From the NCBI RefSeq assembly GCF_003425985.1, contig NZ_CP022985.1:1959501-2023500 (forward strand): a stretch of 64,000 nucleotides of DNA, in the 5' to 3' direction. The position numbers and the translations under genes are program-made. How positions within the stretch are numbered: the first letter of the stretch is position 1; the number at the start of each line of letters is the position of its first letter. This document shows, piece after piece, positions 18,184 through 27,184 of this stretch. Source of the stretch: Mariniflexile sp. TRM1-10. GTDB taxonomy: Bacteria; Bacteroidota; Bacteroidia; Flavobacteriales; Flavobacteriaceae. The notes beneath the pieces are model-generated. The model was not told the origin of the DNA, did not search any database, and worked only from the letters and a program-made list of their open reading frames with translations.

Positions 18184-18209
18184 GAAGTTTTATGTTTGTT
18201 GCTAATATG

Positions 18210-18275
18210 CTGTACGCTTTAGGCTGTATGCTTTAGGCTAACTATGCTTACAGTTTAAAGCCTATAGCTTACAGC
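18210..18275. repeat. Small direct/inverted repeat between gmk and yicC
   Basis: GCTGTACGCTTTAGGC (18210-18225) is repeated directly at 18224-18239 with one change. It is also present inverted at 18260-18275 (GCCTATAGCTTACAGC, 14 of 16 complementary). It looks like an intergenic repeat that could fold in the mRNA. Confidence 0.6.
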
Positions 18276-18278
18276 TGT

Positions 18279-19136
18279 TTACAGTACATTTAATAATTGT
18301 TCCTTAATTTTCTCCAATTCGTCTTTCATTTGCACCACCAATTGTTGCATGGGTGCATAATTACTTTTTGAACCAATGGTGTTGATTTCACGTCCCATTT
18401 CCTGACTAATAAATCCTAGTTTTTTTCCGTTGGAATCTTTAGAATTAATACACTCAATAAAATAATTCAGATGGTTTTTTAAACGCACTTTTTCTTCGGT
18501 AATATCAAATTTCTCAATGTAATATACCAACTCTTGTTCAAAGCGGTTTTCGTCGTATTTGTCTTTTAATTCCTCAACACCTTTTAATAAACGTTCTCTA
18601 ACGCCTACAATACGCTCGGGGTCCATAGCTATAACTTGATCCAATAAGTTATCAATAATGGTAACACGTTTGTTAAATTCTTGTTCTAATACTTTGCCTT
18701 CATCTAAACGGTGGTTGTTTAAATCTTCTATGGCTTTGTTAATTTCAACAGCGATGATTTGCCATTCGTTTTCGTCAATTTCTTCGCGCACGGTATTTAA
18801 AGCATCCGGAAACCGAACCGCCATTTTAAGCAATTCAATGGCATCGCCATCAACCACTTGCCGTAATTGTTCTATATATTGTTTTACAACTGGTGTATTA
18901 ATTTGTGTAGACGTATCTTCGGCAGTCGCCTCCATATAAATAGAAAAATCTATTTTGCCACGTTCTAAATTATCTGCAAGTAATTTTCTGATCGCCAATT
19001 CTTTTTCTTTGTAAATAGAAGGCATTCTGGCATTTAAATCCAAGCTTTTGCTATTAAGGGATTTTAACTCGATAGTTACTTTTTTGGTGGGTAATTGCAA
19101 AACAGATTTTCCGTAACCTGTCATTGAATATATCAT
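18279..19136 (-). CDS. YicC/YloC family endoribonuclease
   Basis: 285-aa member of the YicC/YloC family, recently shown to include RNA endonucleases and regulators of small-RNA turnover. The N-terminus MIYSMTGYGKS is the family hallmark, followed by ELKSLNSKSLDLNARMP. The C-terminal DUF1732 part is seen in RLKNHLNYFIECI followed by GKKLGFISQEMGREINTIGS, the best-conserved block, with the closing VVQMKDELEKIKEQLLNVL helix. It is first in the yicC-gmk-nadD order. Length and motifs are complete. Confidence 0.93.
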   Translation of the reverse strand: MIYSMTGYGKSVLQLPTKKVTIELKSLNSKSLDLNARMPSIYKEKELAIRKLLADNLERGKIDFSIYMEATAEDTSTQINTPVVKQYIEQLRQVVDGDAIELLKMAVRFPDALNTVREEIDENEWQIIAVEINKAIEDLNNHRLDEGKVLEQEFNKRVTIIDNLLDQVIAMDPERIVGVRERLLKGVEELKDKYDENRFEQELVYYIEKFDITEEKVRLKNHLNYFIECINSKDSNGKKLGFISQEMGREINTIGSKSNYAPMQQLVVQMKDELEKIKEQLLNVL

Positions 19137-19343
19137 AACGTGTGTATTAAGTTATGCAAATGTAATTAAAACCTAAGGGATAGAAAACACTTAAAAGGGC
19201 GTTAAATGGAATTCGTTGGTTTGAGGCAGATAAAAGAGAAGCAAAAAACTGGAATTTCTTTATAAAAGCAATTGCGACAAACCAGTAATTTATTCTAATC
19301 TATAGAATTCCTTGAGACACTGCCCAAGGGTGTTCGTTTATAA

Positions 19344-19856
19344 TCACCCAAAACTCTTCAACAGCACCTGGGCCTGCAGATAAGCCTTCCCAGTCCTAAA
19401 ATTGGTTTTCTTTTCAAAATGGAGATTTATGATTTCCCCAAACCCAGTGTCCCGTTCCAGTTTATGTATGAGCCTTAAAATAGCATTAAAATCCCCCTCC
19501 AAGGTAAACTGGTAGGTACTTACCTTTAGGTCATTTTGAAGCACGGTATGGGGTTCCAAAAAGCCAACGACCTTAAGGCCCGTACTATCGGCAAATGCGT
19601 TGATGGTCCTTAAAAGGCTGTTTTGGACCGAGCTCCCATTAAGCTGGTACTTGGAAAGCAGACCATCATAATAAAGCTGCTTTTGTTTTAAGAGCGAGAC
19701 CTGCTTGGGCGTGTTCTCGAACAAAATAGCCTCACTCTTTAAGTGGTCGTGTTCCTTTTTAAGAACAAGTGTTTTAGAAACCGCCATATGGTAACAAAGG
19801 AACAAGGCCAATATAAAACCGGCCACCAACACTATATTTTTGTTTTTTTTAGTCAT
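19344..19856 (-). CDS. PilO/GspM-like assembly protein
   Basis: 170 aa: a short basic cytoplasmic N-terminus, one membrane helix (NIVLVAGFILALFLCYHMAV), a coiled coil (about 30-75) and a small periplasmic alpha/beta domain containing VSTYQFTLEGDFNAILRLIHKLER, here quoted as QFTLEGDFNAILRLIHKLE. That pattern (strand with F-x-L-x-G-x-[FY]-x-x-[IL]-x-x-[FI]-[IL]-x-x-[LI]-E) is the PilO/GspM ferredoxin-like domain. In type IV filament machines this protein pairs with the GspL/PilN partner to form the inner-membrane platform. It overlaps the preceding gene by 8 bases and is last in the minus-strand operon. Sequence identity to known members must be low; the call rests on layout and context. Confidence 0.7.
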   Translation of the reverse strand: MTKKNKNIVLVAGFILALFLCYHMAVSKTLVLKKEHDHLKSEAILFENTPKQVSLLKQKQLYYDGLLSKYQLNGSSVQNSLLRTINAFADSTGLKVVGFLEPHTVLQNDLKVSTYQFTLEGDFNAILRLIHKLERDTGFGEIINLHFEKKTNFRTGKAYLQAQVLLKSFG

Positions 19857-21054
19857 GGACCATCATAAGTTTTAAAGAAAAGGAAGCAACCGATGAAGAC
19901 GCATCCCCGTAATTTATGATCTCAACTTTCTGTATCCAGTCAATGTCTTCCATGTCCGCAATCCATTCTGAAAAGGAAGCGCTGTCGTTTGACTCCCCGG
20001 ACACCAACAGGGTATTATTGTCAATCACAACCGACTGCCCACTTTTAATACGTTTAAGCAGCGGCTGGTAATCCAGCTCCGTTAGCAGTATGGAACTAGG
20101 CAGCCCCCGGACAATGGCATCCACATAAAAAGAACTTTTGGAAGCGCTGCCCTTGAGCATATCGTCCACCATTTTTTGCGATTTATTGACACGCTCGCTA
20201 AGCTCCAAAAGGCTCGATTTGGTCGTTTGGTTTATTTGTGAAGTCTGCTGCAGGGCATTGACAGTCTCAAAATAATGGTTGAAAACAAAAAAATTGATGA
20301 GCAGCCCACATAAAATAAAGAGCAACCCAAACCTTACGAAAACGGCAAAAAACCGGGCCTGTTTGTAATCATTTTTAAGGGACAGCTTTAAGATTCCGAA
20401 ATTGGATAAGGGTCTAAAACGTTCCAAAACAATATCCAATGCCGCTGCCATCGAAAGCAACTGAAAGTTATTTGCCCGTAAACCATTGACATCATAAGTA
20501 ACGGTGTCTTCGATATTTTTTTTCTCAATGGACGCTACAGCCCCCATGTTCATGGTCAAACAAGCATTTGAGGTCATAATGGACGTACTGTCCAAAAAGG
20601 GAGCGATACCGGTCACCAGGCCGTTTCCCAGCGAAATACCGATGACGGAAAAGCCATGCCCCTTATAATCAAGCACCAGCCCCTCAACATAGGCCTTCCT
20701 GCAAATGGACAGGAGATGGCTGGAGCCTTGGGAAACAATCTCATAAAAAAAGTCTTCGGGATTGATGTTGGGAAACGCATTGTGCATTAACTTTGAAGCC
20801 TCCGTTTGACTGCTCTCAATGTGCTTGGTCAATACACTATCATTATTGACCACCAAAAAAACAGGCTGTTTTTTGTTAAGCTTTGAGACCATACCTTCAA
20901 AATCGGCACTGTCAAAAAAGTCCACGACCGAAACGCTCTTTCTGTCTTTCTTTAAAACCGTAGCATAAAAGGCCTCCTGCCCATTGTGGGAGCCATGCTC
21001 CACCCCGCAAAAGCGGTTCCCATATTCCAGATATGTTTTAAACCGTTCCAACAT
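19849..21054 (-). CDS. GspL-like (PilM-PilN fusion type) assembly platform protein
   Basis: 401 aa in three parts. The first about 225 residues are cytoplasmic and alternate strands and helices like the actin-like PilM/GspL domain (CGVEHG, VFLVVNNDSVLTK, GFSVIGISLGNGL). One membrane helix follows (FGLLFILCGLLINFFVFNH, about 240-260). Then come a coiled coil and a PilN-like periplasmic domain (LPSSILLTELDYQPL, LLVSGESNDSASFSEWIADM). The order matches GspL, which ties the GspE ATPase to the platform. It starts 3 bases after the secretin stop and overlaps the PilO-like gene. It is richer in G+C than the fibre genes upstream. Confidence 0.72.
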   Translation of the reverse strand: MLERFKTYLEYGNRFCGVEHGSHNGQEAFYATVLKKDRKSVSVVDFFDSADFEGMVSKLNKKQPVFLVVNNDSVLTKHIESSQTEASKLMHNAFPNINPEDFFYEIVSQGSSHLLSICRKAYVEGLVLDYKGHGFSVIGISLGNGLVTGIAPFLDSTSIMTSNACLTMNMGAVASIEKKNIEDTVTYDVNGLRANNFQLLSMAAALDIVLERFRPLSNFGILKLSLKNDYKQARFFAVFVRFGLLFILCGLLINFFVFNHYFETVNALQQTSQINQTTKSSLLELSERVNKSQKMVDDMLKGSASKSSFYVDAIVRGLPSSILLTELDYQPLLKRIKSGQSVVIDNNTLLVSGESNDSASFSEWIADMEDIDWIQKVEIINYGDASSSVASFSLKLMMVHD

Positions 21055-21057
21055 AGA

Positions 21058-23250
21058 TCAATAAATAACCGTCGGTTTGATGAGCACCGTTAACCTCGAT
21101 TTGGAATCCTCGCGCTTGCGGGTACTGAACAACCACTTAATAACAGGAATACGTGCCAAAAAAGGCACCCCCGTACCAGAGTCGTTCTTGACCTGTTCCT
21201 CCAGACCGCCCAAGACCACAATGTCCTGGTCCTGAACCCGGATGATCGAACTGAACTCCCGGGAGTTTAAATCTGGTGGTGCATCTTCGGCAATACGCAA
21301 TCCAAAACTGGACTGCACCACAAAAATATCCAGGGTCACCTGGCCGTCGCCCGAAACCATAGGCTTGATGGTCAGCCCCAGTTCGGCATCAATGGGTTCG
21401 TAATTCGTGATCTCGGACGTCTGCGGGTTATCGGTCCCATAAATATTACGCTGCGTTACCGCATAGTAAGACGTCTGTCCATTGGAAAAAGTAGCGCGAT
21501 GCCCATTGAGCGTGGACAATTTGGGCGTGGAACGTATTTTGATATTGCCATTGGATTCCATGGCCTTGATGGTCGCAAAAAAGTTGGGCACCACTTTCCC
21601 CAGATTAATATGTCCAAAACCATCAAAACCGTTCAGTACCCTATTGATGGTTCTGGCCCCTAATGTTAAATCCGTCTGCGGATAAATACCCCCTTTGGTC
21701 TCAGCCGGCTCGTCACCAATCCCCCAACTGACACCGGTTTCTATGGTGGAGTTCCTGTTGACCTCAATGAGCATGACCTCAATAAGGATAACGGGTACTG
21801 GTTTATCGATCTTTTTAATGAATGCCTTAAAACGCTCTATTTTTTCACTGGCCCCAAGGACATAAAAACTGTTGAGCTCATAGTCCACTTTAATATCCAG
21901 ATCCTGTTTAATTTGATCAGGAAGAATACTCAATAGAGCTTCCCCTTTAGATACGGAATTATTGAAACTGGATTGGTTATTTGAGCTAATGGATTCCCTA
22001 TTGTTCCTGTTCGTTCCCACATTGGTGTCAAACTGATTGGTGTAATTGTTATTGTAACCACTGTTGCCATAGCTATTTTGATTGCCATAATTTCTTCCAA
22101 CCGATCTATTGGTGCCTCCACCACCAGAAGGATCTGCAAACATTTCTACCGTTCGGGATATTAAGGGAATGATTTCCACTTTGCGAACACTTAATTGATT
22201 TTCGGTACCAAAAAAATAAGTAGTGCCTTCTTTTTTAAAGGTGAATAACTGAGCAGAAGAAGGACTGGAACTGCTGATGTTTTGATTCTGGTTGTTTCTG
22301 TTTTGGTTTGCATTTACATCTAATGGAACGGATGTTCCCGAGGTAGATTGTGATTCGAACAACTTTTCAAGCAAGTCATCAAAGTAAATGGATTTGGTTT
22401 TAAAAGTGGCATTTCCTGCGCTTTGTAGCGGTGTTGCGGTGAATATGTCTATGTCCAGTTCAGTACCAATATCATTAATAATGTCGGCGATAGGCGTGTT
22501 GACAAAATCAACTTCCAATAGTTTTCTGTCCACATCCAAAACCTTGAAGTTTAAATTAGATTTTTTTCTGCCCGATAGCTGTTTTCCATGGGAGTCTGTA
22601 GAAGGCGTACTGTCCTCAAACACATAAAAATGGTCCTTGGTCTTTTCAACAAACATCTGGTTTGCCAAGGCCAGTTTGTCCATGGCCGCATCAAAGGGCA
22701 CGTCCTGTATATAGGAAGTAATCAATTTGCTTTCCATACCGGGCGCAAACACCAAATTTTTACCAGATTCATCAATGATACCTTTAAAGACATCATATAA
22801 TTTATCATTTTTGGCATCAATGCTAATCGTATTGCCATCCGGTGCATAAGAAATTGGAATGATACGCTCTTTAGGAAGCTCTATAGGTGGTGCATATTTT
22901 TTTATGGAGAGGATATTGCCTGTAAAATCAATGGCCAGACCATATTCCTTACACAAGAACACCAACAGGTCAGCCACCGTTACATTGGAAAAATTGTTGA
23001 CGATACTAATCTGGTCAAGCTCGGGAGCCAGGTTCATATTGACCTTGTGCACATTGGAAACCGCCAACAGGAAATTGGACAAGGTGATGTTGCTTACGCT
23101 AATCTCGGTCTTTACCTGTTCGGTCAGTCCCACATTGTCCATGGCCAAGACCTCCAATTGGTTTTTGATGGATTGGATACGGGCATCGTTATTCTGGGCA
23201 ATGCCAAATTGAAAAACGAATAGGAGTAATATATAGTGCAGTTTCTTCAT
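21058..23250 (-). CDS. Secretin (GspD/PilQ family)
   Basis: Outer-membrane gate of the machine, 730 aa. A signal peptide (MKKLHYILLLFVFQFGIAQ) is followed by STN/N0-like domains (ITLSNFLLAVSNVHKVNMNL, VTVADLLVFLCKEYGLAIDF), a second pair ending near 300, a Gly/Asn/Ser-rich linker (about 370-430), an N3-like domain (LDIKVDYELNSFYVLGASEK, VILIEVMLIEVN) and the C-terminal secretin channel. The channel part has SWGIGDEP, the gate strand region GNIKIRSTPKLSTLNGHRA, and the terminal VVLGGLEEQ and LTVLIKPTVIY. The repeated secretin hallmark VPFLARIPVIKWLFSTR is intact. It follows three fibre-like genes in the same operon. Confidence 0.93.
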   Translation of the reverse strand: MKKLHYILLLFVFQFGIAQNNDARIQSIKNQLEVLAMDNVGLTEQVKTEISVSNITLSNFLLAVSNVHKVNMNLAPELDQISIVNNFSNVTVADLLVFLCKEYGLAIDFTGNILSIKKYAPPIELPKERIIPISYAPDGNTISIDAKNDKLYDVFKGIIDESGKNLVFAPGMESKLITSYIQDVPFDAAMDKLALANQMFVEKTKDHFYVFEDSTPSTDSHGKQLSGRKKSNLNFKVLDVDRKLLEVDFVNTPIADIINDIGTELDIDIFTATPLQSAGNATFKTKSIYFDDLLEKLFESQSTSGTSVPLDVNANQNRNNQNQNISSSSPSSAQLFTFKKEGTTYFFGTENQLSVRKVEIIPLISRTVEMFADPSGGGGTNRSVGRNYGNQNSYGNSGYNNNYTNQFDTNVGTNRNNRESISSNNQSSFNNSVSKGEALLSILPDQIKQDLDIKVDYELNSFYVLGASEKIERFKAFIKKIDKPVPVILIEVMLIEVNRNSTIETGVSWGIGDEPAETKGGIYPQTDLTLGARTINRVLNGFDGFGHINLGKVVPNFFATIKAMESNGNIKIRSTPKLSTLNGHRATFSNGQTSYYAVTQRNIYGTDNPQTSEITNYEPIDAELGLTIKPMVSGDGQVTLDIFVVQSSFGLRIAEDAPPDLNSREFSSIIRVQDQDIVVLGGLEEQVKNDSGTGVPFLARIPVIKWLFSTRKREDSKSRLTVLIKPTVIY

Positions 23251-23272
23251 GTAGTTTAGGTACTAAATATGG

Positions 23273-24781
23273 TTATTTTTTGTTTAGAAGTAATTTTATT
23301 TTTTCTTCTAATTGTGCAATCCGTTCTTCTTGGGTTTTTAGTGTGGTGTTTTCTTTTTCTAAAGTTTCAATGCGTTTTTCTTGATTGATGGTGTAAAGTG
23401 TCAACTCCTCTATTTTCTCCAGCAATTTCAAGTTCATTTCTTTAAGCATGATGCCCTCGGTTTCCATGTCTTTTGCCGAAGGGATATTGGGCAAATGCCC
23501 ATTGCTTGCTATATAATCTTCAACTGCTTTAAGTGATTTTAAATCATAGTCTTTATAAAACACATAATCTGGAGCCACAGCACCCAATAAATCGACTTTC
23601 ACCTCATTGGTGTGGATGTTGCCTTTTACGGTGAGTTTGGCATCTGGTGTGGTGCCTATACCTAAGTTGCCATCATTGTCTAGCCTCATATATTCAGACA
23701 ATTGATGTTGACTTTGCGAGTCATTATTCACAACCTTTCTAAAAAGCCATCTAAACCCATAATTTGATCCTTCAAACACCCCCTTGCTAGTATATTGATT
23801 ATTTCCATAATAGCTGTCCTTAATCTCGTCATTATTTCTATATGCATTAAAACCTATATATCCAGACCATTTATTAGCACTTCCTCCCCAATTGGCTTCA
23901 TTCGTCCAATCTAAATTTAATATTCCTGATTTTCCTACAGAAGTTCTTCCTTCAACCTGTAATTTAGATGAAGGGGTAGAAGTGCCAATGCCTATGTATC
24001 CAGCATTATCAATTACCAATCTGTCTCCTACACCTTCATTAGTAAAATGCCATTTATTGTCAGCACCAGAGTAAATACCATAAGTTAGTCCTGACGTATT
24101 CTTAAATAGCATACCAGAGCCCCAACCTAAACCAGAGGAATTTAATATTAAAGCATGGTTATTTGTGTTGCTTTTAAAGATTTCCAGACCAGCATTAGGT
24201 GCAGTAGTCCCAATGCCAACATTACCGTCCTTAGTGATAGAAAATCTTGCGGTAGGGGCATTGGTAACCGTGGAAGATGTACCTAAATGTAAACTCCCAG
24301 AAGTTGGGTCATAACGGATTTCCGAGGCATATTTAGTATCATCGAGATCAACTGCACCAGGAGAATATAAAAGGCTAAGAATTTTATGACCCCCATCGTG
24401 AAAAACAAAAGTATTGGAAATTTGCAATTTATCTTGAGGGTTAGCATTAGATATGCCAACATTCCCGTTAGATTTTATTGTGAACTTATTGGAATAATTT
24501 GTCTCATCGGTCGAGAAATCAAAATACATTACATTACTTTCTGCCCACCACTTCCATTGATGTCCATAATTGGTACGGTTTAATATAAAGCCACCATTGG
24601 AATAATTAGAGTTTTTGAGTTCTAAATTTGGTGACGAATCTCCTTGAACAACTAGTTTATTAGTGGGATTTGTAGTGCCAATCCCCGCATTTCCAGAGTC
24701 GGGAAATGTATTGGTTATTTGTGCATTTAAACACAAAGTGGCAAATAAGCAAAGACAGAATATAAATGGAAGTTTTTTCAT
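23273..24781 (-). CDS. Secreted NVGIGT-repeat fibre-like protein (copy 1)
   Basis: 502 aa with signal peptide (MKKLPFIFCLCLFATLCLNA). Repeats of the type SNGNVGIG, KDGNVGIGTTAPNAGL and NAGYIGIGTSTPSSKLQVEG recur about every 60-90 residues, as in trimeric phage tail-fibre-like proteins. The C-terminal module reads KLTVKGNIHTNEVKVDLL, then DYVFYKDYDLKSLKAVEDYI, HLPNIPSAKDMETEGIMLKE and a final coiled coil of about 45 residues. No peptidase S74 catalytic pattern was seen, though the module stands where an intramolecular chaperone would. It lies 22 bases before the secretin gene in one operon, so it is a good candidate for a substrate or surface tip of the secretion machine. Confidence 0.7.
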   Translation of the reverse strand: MKKLPFIFCLCLFATLCLNAQITNTFPDSGNAGIGTTNPTNKLVVQGDSSPNLELKNSNYSNGGFILNRTNYGHQWKWWAESNVMYFDFSTDETNYSNKFTIKSNGNVGISNANPQDKLQISNTFVFHDGGHKILSLLYSPGAVDLDDTKYASEIRYDPTSGSLHLGTSSTVTNAPTARFSITKDGNVGIGTTAPNAGLEIFKSNTNNHALILNSSGLGWGSGMLFKNTSGLTYGIYSGADNKWHFTNEGVGDRLVIDNAGYIGIGTSTPSSKLQVEGRTSVGKSGILNLDWTNEANWGGSANKWSGYIGFNAYRNNDEIKDSYYGNNQYTSKGVFEGSNYGFRWLFRKVVNNDSQSQHQLSEYMRLDNDGNLGIGTTPDAKLTVKGNIHTNEVKVDLLGAVAPDYVFYKDYDLKSLKAVEDYIASNGHLPNIPSAKDMETEGIMLKEMNLKLLEKIEELTLYTINQEKRIETLEKENTTLKTQEERIAQLEEKIKLLLNKK

Positions 24782-24787
24782 GGGTTA

Positions 24788-25981
24788 TTATTTTTTAGAG
24801 TTTAATAAAGACTCAATTTTTTGTAATCGATTTTCTAAATTTTCATTAATTAGTTTTTGGTTTTGAAGTTCTTCTTTTAAAGTAGTTGTTTCTTTTTCCT
24901 GCTCAATAGCATATAATGTGAGTTCTTCAATTTTCTCAAGCAATTTTAAGTTCATTTCCTTAAGCATGATACCCTCGGTTTCCATGTCTTTTGCAGAAGG
25001 GATGTTGGGTAAGTGCCCATGGTTTGCAATATAATCTTCAACAGCTTTAAGCGATTTTAAATCATAGTCCTTATAAAACACATAATCTGGAGCCACGGCA
25101 TTCAATAAATCTACTTTGACTTCGTTGGTGTGAATGTTGCCTTTTACAGTGAGTTTTGAGTCTGGAGAAGTGCCAATGCCAACATTGCCATTGTCTGTAA
25201 AGATCACATTAGGTTCTCCTGTCTGTCCGTGTCTAAAATATAAATCTTTATTTGTTTGATTATAAGAATGGTAAATGGACCAACCCGAATAACCATATTC
25301 CCCATTAACAAAACCGGCGACCCCCCCAGCAATCTCTAATTTAGCAATTCCATTATGCTGATTCGTGTATATTCTTGTATGTGCTAGACCATCATACTGA
25401 TAGACTTCAAAATTGGCACTTGGATTAGAAGTCCCAATACCAACTTTACCTGAAGATGTGACAGTTAATCTTGTAGATGGAACATTACTACCCGTGCCAG
25501 TACCAATGTAAAAATCACCATTTACTATGGTATTTAATTCCGTTGTAGCATAAGTATCTCCATTGGTAAAGAATCTAAATCCGCCAATATTTCCAGATGA
25601 TCTATTACTGGATACATCTACATTAGCATAACCACCATTAATATTTTCAACTTTAAGTGCTTGGGCACTTATTGTAGATACTATGTGTGCTTTAAAGTTA
25701 GTATTACTCGTTCCTATTCCCACATTTCCATTAGAGGTAAGCGTCATAATATCTGACCAAGTTGTAGAATCATGTCTCCCTTGAAAGTTTAATAAGGTTT
25801 GTCCTCCAGGGTCAGAATTTATAATTCTATGCCCAAAACCTGAACCATAGTTGGAAGATGTCCATGTTATAGCTTTATTGGTTAATGGATTTGCATTTAA
25901 ATTATCAAAAGGTGTTGTTTGTGCATTTAAACATAAAGTGACAAATAAGCAAAGGCAGGTAATAAAAAGTATTTTTTTCAT
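24788..25981 (-). CDS. Secreted NVGIGT-repeat fibre-like protein (copy 2)
   Basis: 397 aa, with a signal peptide (MKKILFITCLCLFVTLCLNA) nearly the same as that of copy 1. The repeats TSNGNVGIGTSNTNFK, SSGKVGIGTSNPSANFEV and DNGNVGIGTSPDSKLTVKG lead to a C-terminal module almost identical to copy 1 (DYVFYKDYDLKSLKAVEDYI, HLPNIPSAKDMETEGIMLKE) and a coiled coil. The middle differs fully from copy 1. A constant signal and end with a variable body is the pattern expected for duplicated, diversifying surface proteins. It is spaced 6 bases from copy 1 and 4 from copy 3. Confidence 0.7.
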   Translation of the reverse strand: MKKILFITCLCLFVTLCLNAQTTPFDNLNANPLTNKAITWTSSNYGSGFGHRIINSDPGGQTLLNFQGRHDSTTWSDIMTLTSNGNVGIGTSNTNFKAHIVSTISAQALKVENINGGYANVDVSSNRSSGNIGGFRFFTNGDTYATTELNTIVNGDFYIGTGTGSNVPSTRLTVTSSGKVGIGTSNPSANFEVYQYDGLAHTRIYTNQHNGIAKLEIAGGVAGFVNGEYGYSGWSIYHSYNQTNKDLYFRHGQTGEPNVIFTDNGNVGIGTSPDSKLTVKGNIHTNEVKVDLLNAVAPDYVFYKDYDLKSLKAVEDYIANHGHLPNIPSAKDMETEGIMLKEMNLKLLEKIEELTLYAIEQEKETTTLKEELQNQKLINENLENRLQKIESLLNSKK

Positions 25982-25985
25982 GATG

Positions 25986-27173
25986 TTATTTTTTAGAGCT
26001 CAATAAATCCTCAATTTTTTGTAATCGAGCTTCTAAATTTTTATTAATTAATCTTTGATTTTGAAGTTCTTTTTCTTGTTGAATGGTATAAAGTGTTAGT
26101 TCTTCTATTTTTTGAAGAAGTTTGGCATTCATATGACCTAGCAGAATACCATTTTCAACTACTTCTTCAGCAGAGGGAATGTCTTTTAAATGACCTTTTT
26201 CTTTTATGTGAGTTTCTACTTCATATAAGGTTGGTAAGTTGTAGTTGCTTTCAAAAACGAAATCGCTCCAGCCTATTAAATCTACTTTGACTTCTTTGGT
26301 ATGTATATTGCCGTTTACTGCAAGTTTGGCATCTGGGGAAGTTGTACCTACTCCCAAATTACCATTAGGCAATAATGATAATTTTTCAACTAAAGGGTTG
26401 TTGTTAGGATTATTAGTACTAGTGTCTTGAACAAAAAAACCTAACCTATCTCCAGCATTACCACAGCCATTCATGATTGAGGAAATTTTTGACGTTGGTA
26501 CAGACTTTTGATTTCCTGTTTTGAATTCTATTGATGTTGACATGTTACAAGACCATCCAGTATTAGTTAGTCTAAGCGCTATAGCATCTGTACTACTATT
26601 TGCGCTAACTTCTAATTTGGAGGTAGGGCTAGTTGTACCTATGCCAACGTTTCCTATTGATGTACCATCGCTCTTGGTAGCTAGAATTGTATTTCTATCT
26701 AAGGATTTTATGAGATCTAAATCTCCGCCAACTGAGTTAGTATTAATACCAGTCGAATACTGATATGCGCCTCTTATGGTCCAATTCATTGCCCCAGTTA
26801 TTCCGCTGTAGCCAATGGGTAAAATTCTGGCCACATTTTTGTCTACATTGTTTGTTGCTAGTCTAACTCTTATTTCATCAGTAACTTCAAGCTTAGCATT
26901 TGGTGTAGTGGTGCCGATGCCTACGTTTCCATCAGGCTTAATAGTCATTAAATAATCTGTTCCTTTATTGAAAAAGTAAATATTTCCAATTGTTTCTTCA
27001 ACACTTCCTATGTATAGTTGATTACTTCCATTTATACCAAATGCTCGTGAGAAACTTGATGCCCCATTTTTTTGTATTCTAATATAATCTGTACTGTTAT
27101 TCAAATCAACATTCTGAGATTGAACTTTAAAAATAAACCCAAATAGATAAAGAAGTAAAATAGTGTTTTTCAT
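25986..27173 (-). CDS. Secreted NVGIGT-repeat fibre-like protein (copy 3)
   Basis: 395 aa, signal peptide MKNTILLLYLFGFIFKVQSQ. Repeats PDGNVGIGTTTPNAKLEV, SIGNVGIGTTSPTSKLEV and PNGNLGVGTTSPDAKLAV occur. Its C-terminal module is of a second type, FVFESNYNLPTLYEVETHIK, GHLKDIPSAEEVVENGILLG, with a closing coiled coil; the same type occurs in the gene at 47434. It follows gspE by 11 bases in the operon. Function is inferred from company: exported, probably trimeric, surface-exposed. Confidence 0.68.
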   Translation of the reverse strand: MKNTILLLYLFGFIFKVQSQNVDLNNSTDYIRIQKNGASSFSRAFGINGSNQLYIGSVEETIGNIYFFNKGTDYLMTIKPDGNVGIGTTTPNAKLEVTDEIRVRLATNNVDKNVARILPIGYSGITGAMNWTIRGAYQYSTGINTNSVGGDLDLIKSLDRNTILATKSDGTSIGNVGIGTTSPTSKLEVSANSSTDAIALRLTNTGWSCNMSTSIEFKTGNQKSVPTSKISSIMNGCGNAGDRLGFFVQDTSTNNPNNNPLVEKLSLLPNGNLGVGTTSPDAKLAVNGNIHTKEVKVDLIGWSDFVFESNYNLPTLYEVETHIKEKGHLKDIPSAEEVVENGILLGHMNAKLLQKIEELTLYTIQQEKELQNQRLINKNLEARLQKIEDLLSSKK

Positions 27174-27184
27174 AATAAAAAATG

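Noticed and set aside
23273..24781. Peptidase S74 / endosialidase chaperone at the C-terminus
   Set aside because: I could not find its catalytic Ser-Lys pattern; only the position and coiled coil are alike.
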